A stretch of DNA of 60,318 nt from Pseudomonadota bacterium. Lineage in GTDB: Bacteria > Pseudomonadota > Gammaproteobacteria > Burkholderiales > Sulfuriferulaceae. Every line of letters starts with the position of its first letter. The stretch's first letter is position 1. Positions 40,514-51,192 of the stretch are shown in pieces. Position numbers and translations under genes: made by a program. The DNA lies in the NCBI GenBank assembly GCA_021795395.1, contig JAJYPN010000016.1, positions 1 through 60,318 on the forward strand, read 5' to 3'. Below the pieces are notes generated by a model. It was not told the origin of the DNA. It was given only the letters and a program-made list of their open reading frames with translations, and did not search any database.

Positions 40514-41586
40514 AATCGACCTTGTTGAATAAACTTGCTCAGCTGACCGAGCGGCTGGAAGAAATGGATCGTTTGCTCGCCGTGGAAACGGTTGTCAACG
40601 ATATGGACAACTACCGCAAACTGACGCGCGAACACGCCGAAATCTCTCCGGTGGTCAATCTGTACCAGACGTACGCGCAAACCGAAGCCGATCTTGCCGA
40701 AGCGATTGAAATGCTCGGCGATGCCGAAATGAAGGAACTGGCGGAAATCGAAATTGCAGACAGCAAGCAACGACTGCTCGATCTTGAAAATCAGCTGCAA
40801 GCGGCGCTGCTGCCCAGGGATGCGAACGACGAGCGCAATATATTTCTGGAAATCCGCGCCGGCACCGGCGGCGATGAGTCGGCTCTGTTTTCGGCGGATT
40901 TGTTGCGTATGTATCTGCGCTATGCCGAGCGGCAGCGCTGGAAAGTGGAGATGATCTCCGAAAGCATGAGCGAACTGGGCGGTTACAAGGAAGCGATCGT
41001 CAAGATCATCGGCCGGGGCGCGTACTCAAGGCTCAAATTCGAATCGGGCGGTCATCGCGTGCAACGCGTGCCGGCGACCGAAACGCAGGGCCGCATCCAT
41101 ACTTCGGCTTGCACGGTAGCGGTCATGCCGGAAGCTGACGAGATAGCCGAAGTCAATCTCAACCCGGCCGATTTGCGTATCGATACCTACCGCGCCAGCG
41201 GCGCTGGCGGCCAGCATATCAACAAAACCGATTCGGCGGTGCGGATCACCCATCTGCCGACCGGTATCGTGGTGGAATGTCAGGACGATCGTTCGCAGCA
41301 CAAAAATAAGGCGCAGGCGCTGTCGGTACTGGCGGCGCGCATCAAGGACAAGCAGTTGCGCGACATCGCGGCCAAGGAAGCGGCAACGCGCAAATCGCTG
41401 GTCGGCAGCGGCGATCGCTCGGAACGGATACGCACGTATAATTTCCCGCAGGGCCGGATTACTGATCATCGCATCAATTTAACCCTGTATAAAATCGATG
41501 CCATCATGGACGGCGATCTCGACGAATTGCTGTCCGCCCTGACTGGCGAGTATCAGGCCGAACTGCTGGCGGCGATGGGTGAGTAG
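40510..41586 (+). CDS. prfA: Peptide chain release factor 1
   Basis: A 358-residue release factor reading UAA and UAG. The GGQ motif is in [16 protein letters not shown]; the codon-recognition segment around [15 protein letters not shown] contains the P-x-T-type tripeptide region as PATET. It overlaps hemA by four bases and prmC by eight, the standard hemA-prfA-prmC operon; PrmC methylates the Gln of its GGQ motif. Confidence 0.97.
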   Translation: MKSTLLNKLAQLTERLEEMDRLLAVETVVNDMDNYRKLTREHAEISPVVNLYQTYAQTEADLAEAIEMLGDAEMKELAEIEIADSKQRLLDLENQLQAALLPRDANDERNIFLEIRAGTGGDESALFSADLLRMYLRYAERQRWKVEMISESMSELGGYKEAIVKIIGRGAYSRLKFESGGHRVQRVPATETQGRIHTSACTVAVMPEADEIAEVNLNPADLRIDTYRASGAGGQHINKTDSAVRITHLPTGIVVECQDDRSQHKNKAQALSVLAARIKDKQLRDIAAKEAATRKSLVGSGDRSERIRTYNFPQGRITDHRINLTLYKIDAIMDGDLDELLSALTGEYQAELLAAMGE

Positions 41587-42439
41587 AATAGTCGATTTAT
41601 TGCGACAGGATGAGACGAGACTTGCGCGGATTTCGGGCATGTCGATAACGGAAGCGCGTTTCGAAGTGCAATTGCTGATGGCTCATGCGTTACGGTCGAA
41701 TCGCGCGTGGCTGCTCGCCCATACCGACGAATCGCTGTCTGCGGGCACTGCTGCGGAGTATGGCGGCTATCTGCAAAGACGTCTGCAGGGAGAGCCGATG
41801 GCGTATATCTTCGGCGAAAAGGAGTTTTACGGTTTGCTGCTGACCGTCAATGCTGACGTGTTGATCCCGCGTCCGGAAACCGAACTGCTGGTGGATCTGG
41901 CGCTGGAATGCATGCCTGCGGCCGAGACGCCGCATGTGCTGGATCTCGGCACTGGGAGCGGTGCGATTGTGCTGGCGTTGGCGAAGTTGAGGCCATGGTC
42001 GCGATGTCTGGCCGTCGATATCAGTGCCGACGCGCTCCGGATAGCCGAGGCGAATGCAGCCCGCTTGCAACTCCAGAATGTCCGTTTTCAGGAAAGCGAT
42101 TGGTGGAAGAACATATCGCTCGGATCAAAATTCAATGTAATTGTCAGCAATCCTCCTTATATTGCTGCCGGTGACCGCCATCTGCAAACAGGGGATTTAC
42201 GTTTCGAGCCGGCGCAGGCACTTGCTGCGGGGGCAACGGGACTGGACGATTTGCAGACCATTATTAATGGAGCACCGTCTTATCTGAAAAAAAATGGATG
42301 GCTGCTGCTCGAGCACGGGTTTGACCAGGGAAATGCCGTCCGGCAGCTATTTGCCGCAGCAGGCTTTAAGGAAATACAGACGCTCCGGGATCTGGCGGGC
42401 TGCGAGCGGGTCAGTACAGGCAGAATAAAACCGGACTGA
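41579..42439 (+). CDS. prmC: Release factor glutamine methyltransferase
   Basis: A 286-residue SAM-dependent methyltransferase acting on the GGQ Gln of release factors 1 and 2. SAM-site motif [17 protein letters not shown] and catalytic NPPY in [11 protein letters not shown] are present; [11 protein letters not shown] is also typical. It starts with GTG at 41579 inside the prfA end. Its stop codon lies in the loop of the terminator at 42428-42453. Confidence 0.96.
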   Translation: MSRIVDLLRQDETRLARISGMSITEARFEVQLLMAHALRSNRAWLLAHTDESLSAGTAAEYGGYLQRRLQGEPMAYIFGEKEFYGLLLTVNADVLIPRPETELLVDLALECMPAAETPHVLDLGTGSGAIVLALAKLRPWSRCLAVDISADALRIAEANAARLQLQNVRFQESDWWKNISLGSKFNVIVSNPPYIAAGDRHLQTGDLRFEPAQALAAGATGLDDLQTIINGAPSYLKKNGWLLLEHGFDQGNAVRQLFAAAGFKEIQTLRDLAGCERVSTGRIKPD

Positions 42440-42453
42440 TGGTCCGGTTTGTT
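42428..42453 (+). terminator. Terminator overlapping the prmC stop
   Basis: AAACCGGAC (42428-42436) pairs perfectly with GTCCGGTTT (42442-42450) around TGATG, which contains the prmC stop TGA. The right arm ends in TTT and is followed by GTT. A translating ribosome at the stop would sit in the hairpin. Confidence 0.75.
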
Positions 42454-42502
42454 CTCGCTACGTGGATGATCTGGCCAGCCGGGCTTTAATCCGGAACCGG
42501 AT

Positions 42503-43192
42503 TTAATCCCGGTTACCCGCCAGCGCCATCAGCAGGTTGAGCAGATTGACGAAGATATTATAGATATCGAGATAAATCGCCAGCGTAGCCATCACATAAT
42601 TCGTTTCCCCGCCATGGATGATACGGCTGATATCGAACAAGAGATAACCGGCGAAAATCATGATGGCGATAGCGGAAATCGCCAGCGACGCTGCAGGCAC
42701 AAGAAAAAACATATTGGCCAGCGATGCCAGGATCAGCATGACCAGGCCGACGAACAGGAAATTGCCCAGAAAACCGAAATCCTTTTTGGTAACGGTGGCT
42801 ATGGTGGCGAGCGTCAGAAAAATTGCCCCGGTACCGCCTGCCGCCATGCCGACGAGCTGGCCGCCGTTACGGAAATGTAACGCCGCCTGCAATATCGGCC
42901 CTAACATCAGACCGAAAAAGAAAGTGGCCGCGAGCAGCAGCAGGACGCCCAAGCCATTGTTCCGGTTGGCGGATATGCCCATGAACAAGGCGAACATGAC
43001 AGCCAGCATGCCGATCATCGCCAATAGCGGATGCTGCGCCATGAAACCGAAACGCAGACTCATGCCGATCAATGCGCCGATGACGGTCGGAACCATGGTC
43101 AGGCCCAGCATCATATAGGTGTTGCGTAAAACCTTTTGCTGGTCGGTGGTGATGACTTGCGACGGATTAAAAGTCTGGAAATCAGGTTGCAT
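42503..43192 (-). CDS. Bax inhibitor-1 (BI-1/YccA/YbhL) family membrane protein
   Basis: A 229-residue protein with seven hydrophobic helices. The family pattern is clear: VLRNTYMMLGLTMVPTVIGAL at the start, FGLMLGPILQAALHF in the middle, and FDISRIIHGGETNYVMATLAIYLDIYNIFVNLL at the end, with the conserved acidic residues of the pore region. Bacterial members relate to calcium leak or, for YccA, to FtsH inhibition. Single gene, convergent with prmC. A short hairpin (42488-42503) follows its stop. Confidence 0.92.
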   Translation of the reverse strand: MQPDFQTFNPSQVITTDQQKVLRNTYMMLGLTMVPTVIGALIGMSLRFGFMAQHPLLAMIGMLAVMFALFMGISANRNNGLGVLLLLAATFFFGLMLGPILQAALHFRNGGQLVGMAAGGTGAIFLTLATIATVTKKDFGFLGNFLFVGLVMLILASLANMFFLVPAASLAISAIAIMIFAGYLLFDISRIIHGGETNYVMATLAIYLDIYNIFVNLLNLLMALAGNRD

Positions 43193-43371
43193 ACTTACCT
43201 CACAATGAAAAACGGTACAAAGATATAGACTATCGCACGCAGGTTAAAGTTGCAAGACAAGTCGCGGAAATATCAATATAAAGCTTCGCATTCAGGTTTT
43301 GCGGATTTCATCCGATAATTCATTGTAGTGCATGAATTCTGGGTCCGGTGGAGGATTGATAAGGACGGCAT

Positions 43372-44181
43372 ATGGAATCGGGTATGAAAAAAATCGAAGA
43401 TTGGCTGCTGTTTTTTGAAACGGCCGAAATTCCGGTGCTCAAGCGTACGGCGCGTGAATTGACCATACTGCAGGCCGACACCGAGCAGTTGAGCGTACGG
43501 GCAGTGACTGAGGTCATTATGCACGATCCATTGCTGACCGTGGTATTGCTGCGTTATTTACAGCGGCACAAGCGTACGACGCAATTGAACGAGGTTGTAC
43601 AAATCGAGCAGGCGTTATTGATGTTGGGCATGCAGGTGTTTTTTGACAAGGTAAAACCTGGTTTGGTCATGGAAACCCTGCTTGCAGGCAATACGGCGGC
43701 ATTGACCGGAATGCTGCAGGCCGTCCAGCGTGCGATGCGGGCGGCGAATTATGCCAGGGACTGGGCCGTGCATCTGCAGGATCTGCATTTCGACGAGATT
43801 TATATTGCCGCCTTACTGCATAATTTTGCGGAAATATTGTTATGGTGCTACGCATCGGCGCAAATGACGCAAATACGCGTTTTGCAACAATGCGATCCGG
43901 CTTTGCGCAGCGCGGAAGCCCAACGGCTGGTATTGAGCTTTCGTCTGGGCGATTTGCAATTGGCGCTGGCGAAAGCGTGGGCGCTGCCGGAATTATTGAT
44001 CCGCTACATGATAGGCGAAGACGTTGCGCAACGCCAGATGCGTATTATCGAACTGGCGGTCAATTTAACGCGGCATTCCGCTAACGGTTGGGATAATGCC
44101 GCATTGCCGGACGATTACCGGGAGATCGCCGTGTTGTTGAATATCAAACCCGATCTGGTCGAACAGCGCGTACGCCGGTAA
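43372..44181 (+). CDS. HDOD-domain protein
   Basis: A 269-residue cytoplasmic protein with an HDOD domain over about residues 15-215. Recognisable parts: FFETAEIPVLKRTARELT, ITEVIMHDPLLTVVLLRYLQR, and the IYIAALLHNFAEILLW helix where true HD phosphohydrolases have HDIG; here the His-Asn pair LLHN is the usual HDOD form and metal catalysis is not expected. Such proteins act in signalling. AAGGA lies before the ATG. The permease gene follows after about 38 bases. Confidence 0.85.
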   Translation: MESGMKKIEDWLLFFETAEIPVLKRTARELTILQADTEQLSVRAVTEVIMHDPLLTVVLLRYLQRHKRTTQLNEVVQIEQALLMLGMQVFFDKVKPGLVMETLLAGNTAALTGMLQAVQRAMRAANYARDWAVHLQDLHFDEIYIAALLHNFAEILLWCYASAQMTQIRVLQQCDPALRSAEAQRLVLSFRLGDLQLALAKAWALPELLIRYMIGEDVAQRQMRIIELAVNLTRHSANGWDNAALPDDYREIAVLLNIKPDLVEQRVRR

Positions 44182-44219
44182 TATTGTGTAGCTTGCAGAG
44201 TTCGCCAGTTTCCATCCGG

Positions 44220-45641
44220 ATGATTTTGATGACACTTCGCTCTTCCATACCAGACATTCCAAAAGATCCCGGCCCGCAAATCAGTTCCAGCGAAATCTGG
44301 GGACATGCGGTCGCCAACATTACCCCTACTGCGATGCCGGCCGTGACTATTTCCCTGGTTGCCATCCATAGCGGAAATTTTACCTGGCTGGCTTATGCCA
44401 TGATTGGCGTTCTGATGGCTCTGGTGGCTGTCCAGGTGAGCATGCTGGCTCGCCATTTCCCTTCGCCCGGTTCCCTGTTTTTTTATCTCGGCAAGTCCTT
44501 GCATCCCATTGCCGGAATGGTAGCAGGTTTTGCCATGATCGCCGGCTATTTCGGGGCGTTGGCTGCGGCGCCCTTGCTCGGCGGCTTGTTTATTGAGCAG
44601 GCTATGCAGTTTTTCTGGCCCGTGCAGGGCATAGGCTGGATTGCCCTGATCGGTGCGCTCTATTTAGGGGCCGCGTGGCGACTGGCGCGTCGGGGTATCG
44701 AACTATCTGCGCGCTGGGGGCTGTGGATAGAAGTGTTTTCGATCGTTTGCATTGTGTTCATTGCCGTGATGACTGTAGGACACTATGGTTGGAGGGATAC
44801 GGCTCAGTGGCAATTCGCCCGGCTTCACGAGGGACCCCTGTCACAAGCGCTGATCCTTTCGGTACTGGCTTACGGCGGTTTTGAAACAGCCGGCAACCTT
44901 GCCGGAGAGACTGGTGCCGCCCGAACGTCGATCCCCAGGGTGATGATTCTATCCGTCCTGATGGTCGGCGGTTTTTTTGTCGCCATGGCTTATATTGAGG
45001 TGCTGGCCTTTGCCCATATCGCCAGCCCCATTGGAAGCAGTGCGGCGCCACTGAATGCTATTGCCCGGGCCATAGGCGATCCGTGGCTCGGGATTTTTTC
45101 GGACCTGGCTATGGCCACAGCCGCCTTCTCTGCCGCGATCGCTACCCTGAATAGTATTTCACGCATTATATACAGCATGGCGGGGCATCAAGTTATTACC
45201 GCCTATTTTCATCATCGCGATCCCGTTTATGGCACGCCCGTCCGAGCCCTGTCGATGCTCGCCGCTTTGGTCCTGTTGAGCCTCCTGATCGTTGCGGCGG
45301 AGAACATACCGATTCTGAGCATGGTTAGCGCTTTCGGAACATTAACCGGATTAGCCTTTTTGTTGATTTATATTCTCGCCAGTATCGCTACACCGCTATA
45401 CTTGTTCCGGCAGAATCATGTCTGGCGCTGGTTCAGTCTGCTTGTCGCACTGATCAGCCTGCCACTGCTTCTTGAAGTTATGGAAGTGAGCCTTTGGCCT
45501 TTACCTGGTGGAGGTGAAGGAGCCGCTACCCTGTTTTTTGTGGTTTTGGTACTGATTGTTGCGGGTTGGGGTTTGATCTGGGCACGATTTAAACCGCAAA
45601 GACTGGAGAAAATTGTGCAGTTGGTCGACGAATGCATATAG
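44220..45641 (+). CDS. APC-superfamily amino acid permease
   Basis: About 473 residues with twelve predicted transmembrane segments. The first helix region ISSSEIWGHAVANITPTAMPAV and helices such as ALILSVLAYGGFETAGNLAGET (the GFE unit of helix 6) place it in the APC superfamily. ATG 44220 or 44229 are both possible; the reading frame is open to 44184 without an ATG. Substrate unknown; amino acids or polyamines are usual. Convergent with rlmD, the stops being about 20 bases apart. Confidence 0.88.
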   Translation: MILMTLRSSIPDIPKDPGPQISSSEIWGHAVANITPTAMPAVTISLVAIHSGNFTWLAYAMIGVLMALVAVQVSMLARHFPSPGSLFFYLGKSLHPIAGMVAGFAMIAGYFGALAAAPLLGGLFIEQAMQFFWPVQGIGWIALIGALYLGAAWRLARRGIELSARWGLWIEVFSIVCIVFIAVMTVGHYGWRDTAQWQFARLHEGPLSQALILSVLAYGGFETAGNLAGETGAARTSIPRVMILSVLMVGGFFVAMAYIEVLAFAHIASPIGSSAAPLNAIARAIGDPWLGIFSDLAMATAAFSAAIATLNSISRIIYSMAGHQVITAYFHHRDPVYGTPVRALSMLAALVLLSLLIVAAENIPILSMVSAFGTLTGLAFLLIYILASIATPLYLFRQNHVWRWFSLLVALISLPLLLEVMEVSLWPLPGGGEGAATLFFVVLVLIVAGWGLIWARFKPQRLEKIVQLVDECI

Positions 45642-45660
45642 CCAAAAAGGATTTACCGGT

Positions 45661-46971
45661 TCAGTCGCGCAGAAACAAAGCGATGGATTCTACGTGAGCG
45701 GTATGCGGAAACATATTGGCGATGCCGGCGGAATGAAGGCGGTAGCCTTTTTGATGCACCAACACGGCGGCATCGCGCGCCAATGTTGCCGGGTTGCAGG
45801 AAACGTAGACGATGCGGTTCGGCGCGTTGTCATGCAAGGCATTGACCAATGCGTAAGCGCCGTCGCGTGGGGGATCGATAAGCATTTTATCGAAGCTGCC
45901 CAGCGCGTCCAGTGTTTCGGAGGTAATCTCGAACAGGTTTGCGACCAAAAATTCCGTGTTAACTATGCCGTTGCGCGCAGCATTTCGTCTGGCACGCGCG
46001 ACCAGTTCCTTGCTGCCTTCCACGCCGACGACATGGCCAGCGCGGCGGGCGATGGGTAGCGTGAAATTGCCTAGTCCGCAAAACATATCGATGATGCGTT
46101 CATGCGCCTGAGGATCGAGTAGCTGCATGGCACGACGCATGAGAACGGGGTTGACTTCGGTGTTTACCTGGGTGAATTCGCTCGGCTGGAACGGCATGAC
46201 GATATCGTATTCGGGGAGCGTGTAGGCCAATTCAGGCGCATCGAGCGGGTAAAACGGCGTAATCGTGTCCGGCCCTTTGGCTTGCAGCCACCACTGGATA
46301 CGGTGCCGGTCGGCAAATTCGCGCAGCAGCGCTTCGTCTTCCGTGCTGAGCGCTGTCATATGACGAATGACGAGGGCGTCGACCTTATCGGTGGCGACGA
46401 CTTCGATTTGCGGCAACTGGGTACGTATTGAAAGCCGTTTGACGAATTCGCGTAATGCCGGAATCAGCGCCGAAATACGCGGCGGCAATACGGCACACGA
46501 AGTCATGTCGGCGATAAAGCTGTTTTTGCGCTCGTGAAAACCCACCAGCACGCCGCCCTTTTTTTCAACTAGCCGTACCGATAGCCGGGCACGCGTGCGA
46601 TAACCCCAGACCGGGCCGTGTATCGGCGCCAGCATGGCGGCGGGATGTACCTTGCCTATATGCGCGAGATTATCTTCGAGCACTCGCTGTTTGGCGGCAA
46701 TCTGCGCACCGGGATCGAGATGCTGCAGGCTGCAACCGCCGCAGACGCCGAAATGCGGGCAGCGCGGTTCGACCCGCATGAAGCTGGGGCGAACGACTTC
46801 CAGCATTTGCGCCATTTCATAATGGTCTTTTTTGCGGTAAACCGAATAGCGGACGGTTTCACCGGTGATCGCGCCGTCGACGAATACGGTTTTACCGTCT
46901 TCGCGATGTGCGACGCCGCGGCCCTCATGGTTTAACGATTCGATGGTCAGGAGTGGAGACGCATTATTCAT
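45661..46971 (-). CDS. rlmD: 23S rRNA m5U1939 methyltransferase
   Basis: A 436-residue protein: N-terminal TRAM domain (LLTIESLNHEGRGVAH), then an iron-sulfur cluster Cys set in CPHFGVCGGCSLQH plus TSCAVLP, then a SAM methyltransferase domain with DMFCGLGNFTLPIAR and the catalytic Cys in YVSCNPATLARD. This combination is RlmD. Last gene of the minus-strand run that begins at exbB; adk lies 15 bases upstream. Confidence 0.95.
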   Translation of the reverse strand: MNNASPLLTIESLNHEGRGVAHREDGKTVFVDGAITGETVRYSVYRKKDHYEMAQMLEVVRPSFMRVEPRCPHFGVCGGCSLQHLDPGAQIAAKQRVLEDNLAHIGKVHPAAMLAPIHGPVWGYRTRARLSVRLVEKKGGVLVGFHERKNSFIADMTSCAVLPPRISALIPALREFVKRLSIRTQLPQIEVVATDKVDALVIRHMTALSTEDEALLREFADRHRIQWWLQAKGPDTITPFYPLDAPELAYTLPEYDIVMPFQPSEFTQVNTEVNPVLMRRAMQLLDPQAHERIIDMFCGLGNFTLPIARRAGHVVGVEGSKELVARARRNAARNGIVNTEFLVANLFEITSETLDALGSFDKMLIDPPRDGAYALVNALHDNAPNRIVYVSCNPATLARDAAVLVHQKGYRLHSAGIANMFPHTAHVESIALFLRD

Positions 46972-46986
46972 GGATATGGGTAGCGA

Positions 46987-47646
<660 letters not shown>

Positions 47647-47695
47647 TCAACCTTGTATGAGTTTTAATGATGCTGAATTGTAATCAGACGGTGGA

Positions 47696-48466
47696 TCAAT
47701 TGTTTATTGTTTCCGGAAACAGGGCGCGTATCTGCGCCAGATCCTCGGCAGTATCGACTCCCTGAGCAGTGGCCGCTGAACTGATAAAGACGCTGATGGT
47801 GTACCCGTGCCACAGGGCGCGTAGTTGTTCGAGCGCTTCAGCTTGTTCGAGCGGACTGGGCAAAAGAGCGGTAAACCGTTTCAGAAACCCTGCTCGATAG
47901 GCGTATAAACCGATATGCCGGTAGAGGGGCACTTCGGGCGGTATCGCAACGCCGGCAGCAAACGCATCGCGCGGGTACGGAATCGGCGCACGGCTGAAAT
48001 AGAGCGCGTGACCGTTATGATCGATAACGGCCTTGACGATGTTCGGGTTCATGAGCGTGGCGCGATCGTGCAAGGGATGGCATACGGTCGCCATTGCCGA
48101 CTCGGGATGTCCGGCCAGTTCTGCGGCCACCGAAGTGATCAATGCCGGGTCGATCAGCGGTTCGTCGCCCTGTACGTTGACGACGATTGCATCGTCCGCC
48201 AAATTGAGCAAAGCGGCGGCTTCCGCCAGACGATCGGTGCCGGAAAGATGATGTTGTGATGTCTGCAGAGCGGATATGCCGTGGTTCGCAGCCGCATCGA
48301 GGATACGGCGATCGTCGGCCGCGATGTACACTGCGTCGGCTTCGCTTGATGCTGCGCGTTCCGCCACGCGCACGACCATCGGCTTGCCGTGGATATCGGC
48401 GAGCATTTTGGCGGGTAACCGGGTGGAAGCGTAACGGGCGGGAATAATGACGGTAAACGGCGGCAC
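47696..48466 (-). CDS. kdsB: CMP-KDO synthetase
   Basis: A 256-residue cytidylyltransferase that activates KDO for lipopolysaccharide. It shows TVIIPARYASTRLPAKML, VVNVQGDEPLIDPALI and HIGLYAYRAGFLKRF. The likely start is GTG at 48466, five bases after the stop of the Trm112-like gene; the open frame extends further but inside that gene. The lpxK-x-kdsB-adk order is conserved in betaproteobacteria. Confidence 0.93.
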   Translation of the reverse strand: MPPFTVIIPARYASTRLPAKMLADIHGKPMVVRVAERAASSEADAVYIAADDRRILDAAANHGISALQTSQHHLSGTDRLAEAAALLNLADDAIVVNVQGDEPLIDPALITSVAAELAGHPESAMATVCHPLHDRATLMNPNIVKAVIDHNGHALYFSRAPIPYPRDAFAAGVAIPPEVPLYRHIGLYAYRAGFLKRFTALLPSPLEQAEALEQLRALWHGYTISVFISSAATAQGVDTAEDLAQIRALFPETINN

Positions 48467-48471
48467 TGCGA

Positions 48472-48651
48472 TCAGACCGTTTCTTCGGCGCCGAGCGTGC
48501 GCGCTTCGTCTTCGAGCATGACAGGAATATCGTCGCGGATGGGGAATGCCAGCATGTCTGCCTTGCAAATCAATTCCTGCTCCGATTTACGATAAACCAG
48601 CGGACCTTTGCAGATCGGGCAAACCAATATATCCAACAGTTTGTTATCCAT
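48472..48651 (-). CDS. Trm112-like (UPF0434/YcaR) small protein
   Basis: A 59-residue protein, [20 protein letters not shown] at the N-terminus, with one CPxC pair, then [20 protein letters not shown]. This is the usual YcaR/Trm112 form encoded between lpxK and kdsB in proteobacteria; two Cys in CPIC and Cys29 are present. Function in bacteria is uncertain; eukaryotic and archaeal Trm112 activates methyltransferases. It overlaps lpxK by eight bases and ends five bases before kdsB. Confidence 0.92.
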   Translation of the reverse strand: MDNKLLDILVCPICKGPLVYRKSEQELICKADMLAFPIRDDIPVMLEDEARTLGAEETV

Positions 48652-49654
48652 GATGATTTCCTAGTTTGGCGAGCAGGTGGGGCATGAGCCGGGGATCGAC
48701 TTCCGCCCGGACGGGCAGCATCCACATCTGTTCCGTTGCGATAGTCTGACATTTTACTGCATCTTTTTCGGTCATGATGAGTATGCCGGGAAAATTAAGT
48801 TCGTGAGCGAGGTAGTTATGGTGATCGGGAAAAGGATGCACGATACAATCGAGTCCCATTGCGGCCAATTGGTCGAAAAACCGCTGAGGATGTCCGATGC
48901 CGGCGATCGCGTGCAGCTGTTTTCCGTAAAAATCGGCGGCGGAAGCTTGTTTTTCGGGAAATTTCAGATTGCGGAAAACCGTCCCGATGAAATCCATGTA
49001 AAAATTCGGCCCGGACGGCAAATCGGGATGCGTTGAGCCAGACCGATTGATGACCACGGCATCGACGCATTTTAACCGCGACAACGGCTCGCGCAGGGGG
49101 CCTGCCGGCAGGAGAAAACCGTTGCCGGTACCGCGGGCAGCGTCGATGACGGCGATTTCCAGATTGCGGAACAGGGCGAGATGTTGCAAGCCATCATCGC
49201 TGATTAGGATATCGGTGTCGGGATGAGCTGCCAGCAGCGCTTTTCCCGCCGCAGGCCGATCCTTGCCGATCCAGACCGGGCATGGCAGATTTTGCGCCAG
49301 CAGCAAAGGTTCATCGCCCACTTTTACGGGATCGCTGTCGGCAACTACCCGCATAATGCGATCTGCCGTACCGCCATACCCGCGGCTGATAATGCCCGGA
49401 TGCCAGCCGAGATCGAGCAGTTGCCGGACGAGCCAGAGTGCCAGCGGCGTTTTGCCGGTGCCACCGACGCTGATATTGCCGATCACGATTACGGGTACAG
49501 GCAAGCGGCTTGTCGATAGCAGATGCAGACGATACGATAGCCGGCGCAATGCGCTCGCCGCGCCGAACAGCCAGGACAAAGGCAGCAGGAGCAGATGCCA
49601 GAAAGTGACGGAACGCCATTGGCGTTCCAGACTATGCACGTTTGCGTCTACCAT
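48644..49654 (-). CDS. lpxK: Tetraacyldisaccharide 4'-kinase
   Basis: A 336-residue membrane-associated lipid A kinase. The Walker A segment [12 protein letters not shown] is at residues 59-70, followed by [13 protein letters not shown] and ISDDGLQH with the catalytic Asp region. An N-terminal hydrophobic helix (residues 17-32) anchors it. It phosphorylates the lipid A precursor at 4'. Overlaps the upstream glycosyltransferase-like gene by seven bases and the downstream Trm112-like gene by eight. Confidence 0.95.
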   Translation of the reverse strand: MVDANVHSLERQWRSVTFWHLLLLPLSWLFGAASALRRLSYRLHLLSTSRLPVPVIVIGNISVGGTGKTPLALWLVRQLLDLGWHPGIISRGYGGTADRIMRVVADSDPVKVGDEPLLLAQNLPCPVWIGKDRPAAGKALLAAHPDTDILISDDGLQHLALFRNLEIAVIDAARGTGNGFLLPAGPLREPLSRLKCVDAVVINRSGSTHPDLPSGPNFYMDFIGTVFRNLKFPEKQASAADFYGKQLHAIAGIGHPQRFFDQLAAMGLDCIVHPFPDHHNYLAHELNFPGILIMTEKDAVKCQTIATEQMWMLPVRAEVDPRLMPHLLAKLGNHHG

Positions 49655-50733
49655 TCGAATACCCGCGTAACCAGTTCCTGGCTTTCGATTTCGGCCTGGC
49701 GGCGCTCTTGCCAGAACAAACGTCGGGCGTTATCGCCTGCCTGTCGCGTCAGGATCGGATTTGCGCGGTAATTTTGCCACAATGGCAGCGGATCTCCACA
49801 CGCGATTACGGCAGCGCGCAATGCCGGTTTGGGAAGTTCATCCTGCTCGGCGCAGGAAACGGCTGCGCCACCCGCCATGGCCTGCCATAATACGACAGGA
49901 TCGATGTGGGCGAAATGCGTGGCGGTCACCGCAGCCGAGATCGCTGGCAGCCATTTCTCATCGTCTATCCACACCACGCGGCCGGAAGTGATCGGGCTGC
50001 GATCCCAGGTGCTGATCGCAAGACTGTCTTTAAGCGGGCGCAACCCGCTGACGAAGACGATGTCGTTTGCGTCCCGCGATAATTGCTGTTCGGCCAACGC
50101 CGAGCTCGTTTCGGCAGAGGCGCCGTGCAGCCACCATAAATGACGTTCCGTGCCTTGGCTGATCAAGGATTTGAAGTTCGGATCGATTTGCGCCTGCGCC
50201 AGGATTGCTTGCATATCGGCTGTGGAGTCGTTGCCTGTGCGATCGTTGTATATACGTTCGCAGGAAAAGTCGACGGCTAACGGCGGATTGACAACCAGAA
50301 CCCGTTTTTGTCCTGCCAGCAGTTTGCTCAAATTCGGACGCGGATGCGTGTTGACAACGATGATGCCATAGGGTCCGAGCCGTTCCATGGCGCGCGCCAG
50401 GGCTAATGGATGGTCGCTCGGAGCCAGTCCCCATCCGGTCTTGTCGCAATCGTCGAGCAAGATCAGCAGATCGGGATATTCCTGTTCATACGTCAGTATC
50501 AACCGGATATCGAGCCGTTTTTCGCGTATTGCCCGTATCAGTTCTACTGCCAGGCGTACGCTGTTCCTGTCGGCGCCGGCCATGACCCAGACTACCTTGC
50601 CGCGTTCGCCCAAGGGTGTAAGCCAGCCCCATCGTGCGGCGATACGGGATATGCGCCCCTGTTTGCGATCCGACCGGTCAGCCAGCCACAGGGCTAGACG
50701 ATTGCTGCCGAACGGATCTTTCCAGGCATTCAT
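49648..50733 (-). CDS. Putative KDO-transferase-like glycosyltransferase
   Basis: A 361-residue protein. The N-terminal half (WLTPLGERGKVVWVMAGADR, then IRAIREKRLDIRLILTYEQEYPDLL) recalls the acceptor-binding domain of WaaA/KdtA, the KDO transferase; it lacks an obvious N-terminal membrane helix. The second half has the broken Rossmann pattern of GT-B enzymes (VVWIDDEKWLPAISAAVTATHF and later). Placed between exbD and lpxK, among lipid A and KDO genes, which supports a role in lipopolysaccharide core synthesis. Family assignment is tentative; donor and acceptor cannot be read. Confidence 0.6.
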   Translation of the reverse strand: MNAWKDPFGSNRLALWLADRSDRKQGRISRIAARWGWLTPLGERGKVVWVMAGADRNSVRLAVELIRAIREKRLDIRLILTYEQEYPDLLILLDDCDKTGWGLAPSDHPLALARAMERLGPYGIIVVNTHPRPNLSKLLAGQKRVLVVNPPLAVDFSCERIYNDRTGNDSTADMQAILAQAQIDPNFKSLISQGTERHLWWLHGASAETSSALAEQQLSRDANDIVFVSGLRPLKDSLAISTWDRSPITSGRVVWIDDEKWLPAISAAVTATHFAHIDPVVLWQAMAGGAAVSCAEQDELPKPALRAAVIACGDPLPLWQNYRANPILTRQAGDNARRLFWQERRQAEIESQELVTRVFEW

Positions 50734-50763
50734 GAGCGAGTGCCCCTGGCATGGGGCATCATC

Positions 50764-51177
50764 TCAATTTTCCTTTTGTGTGGCGAAAGTAATGCGGGTG
50801 AGCCCGGCTTCGCGCCCGGCTTCCATGACATTAATAACGGACTGATGGGTGGTTTTTGCATCGGCATCGATCACGATAACGGTATCCGGCCCTTTGGCGG
50901 CCTGTTTCAGAACCTGAGCCAGGCTCTGCACATTGGAAAAATTGACTGGAGTCTTGTTGACTTGATAGTTGCCGGAAGCGTCGACGGAAACCGTGATTTG
51001 TTCCGGCTTTTCCTTTACCACATCGCCATTGGCTTGCGGAAGATTGATCTGCAATTCGGAAAATTTGGAATAGGTCGTCGTCACCATCAGGAATATGACG
51101 ACGACCAGCAAGACGTCTATCATCGGAATCAGATTGATTTCGGGTTCTTCCTGTTGATTTCTGCGCTGAAAATTCAT
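50764..51177 (-). CDS. exbD: ExbD/TolR-type biopolymer transport protein
   Basis: A 137-residue protein with one N-terminal membrane helix: EINLIPMIDVLLVVVIFLMV, with the conserved Asp (in MIDVLL) that takes part in proton flow. A periplasmic domain follows. Works with ExbB (15 bases upstream) and a TonB-type partner, or may be a dedicated pair of the lpxK region as in many betaproteobacteria. Confidence 0.92.
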   Translation of the reverse strand: MNFQRRNQQEEPEINLIPMIDVLLVVVIFLMVTTTYSKFSELQINLPQANGDVVKEKPEQITVSVDASGNYQVNKTPVNFSNVQSLAQVLKQAAKGPDTVIVIDADAKTTHQSVINVMEAGREAGLTRITFATQKEN

Positions 51178-51192
51178 GATATTTCCGCTTGA

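Noticed and set aside
44065..44262. Minus-strand frame bridging the HDOD and permease genes
   Set aside because: No ribosome site, no domain, and both plus-strand genes continue through it.
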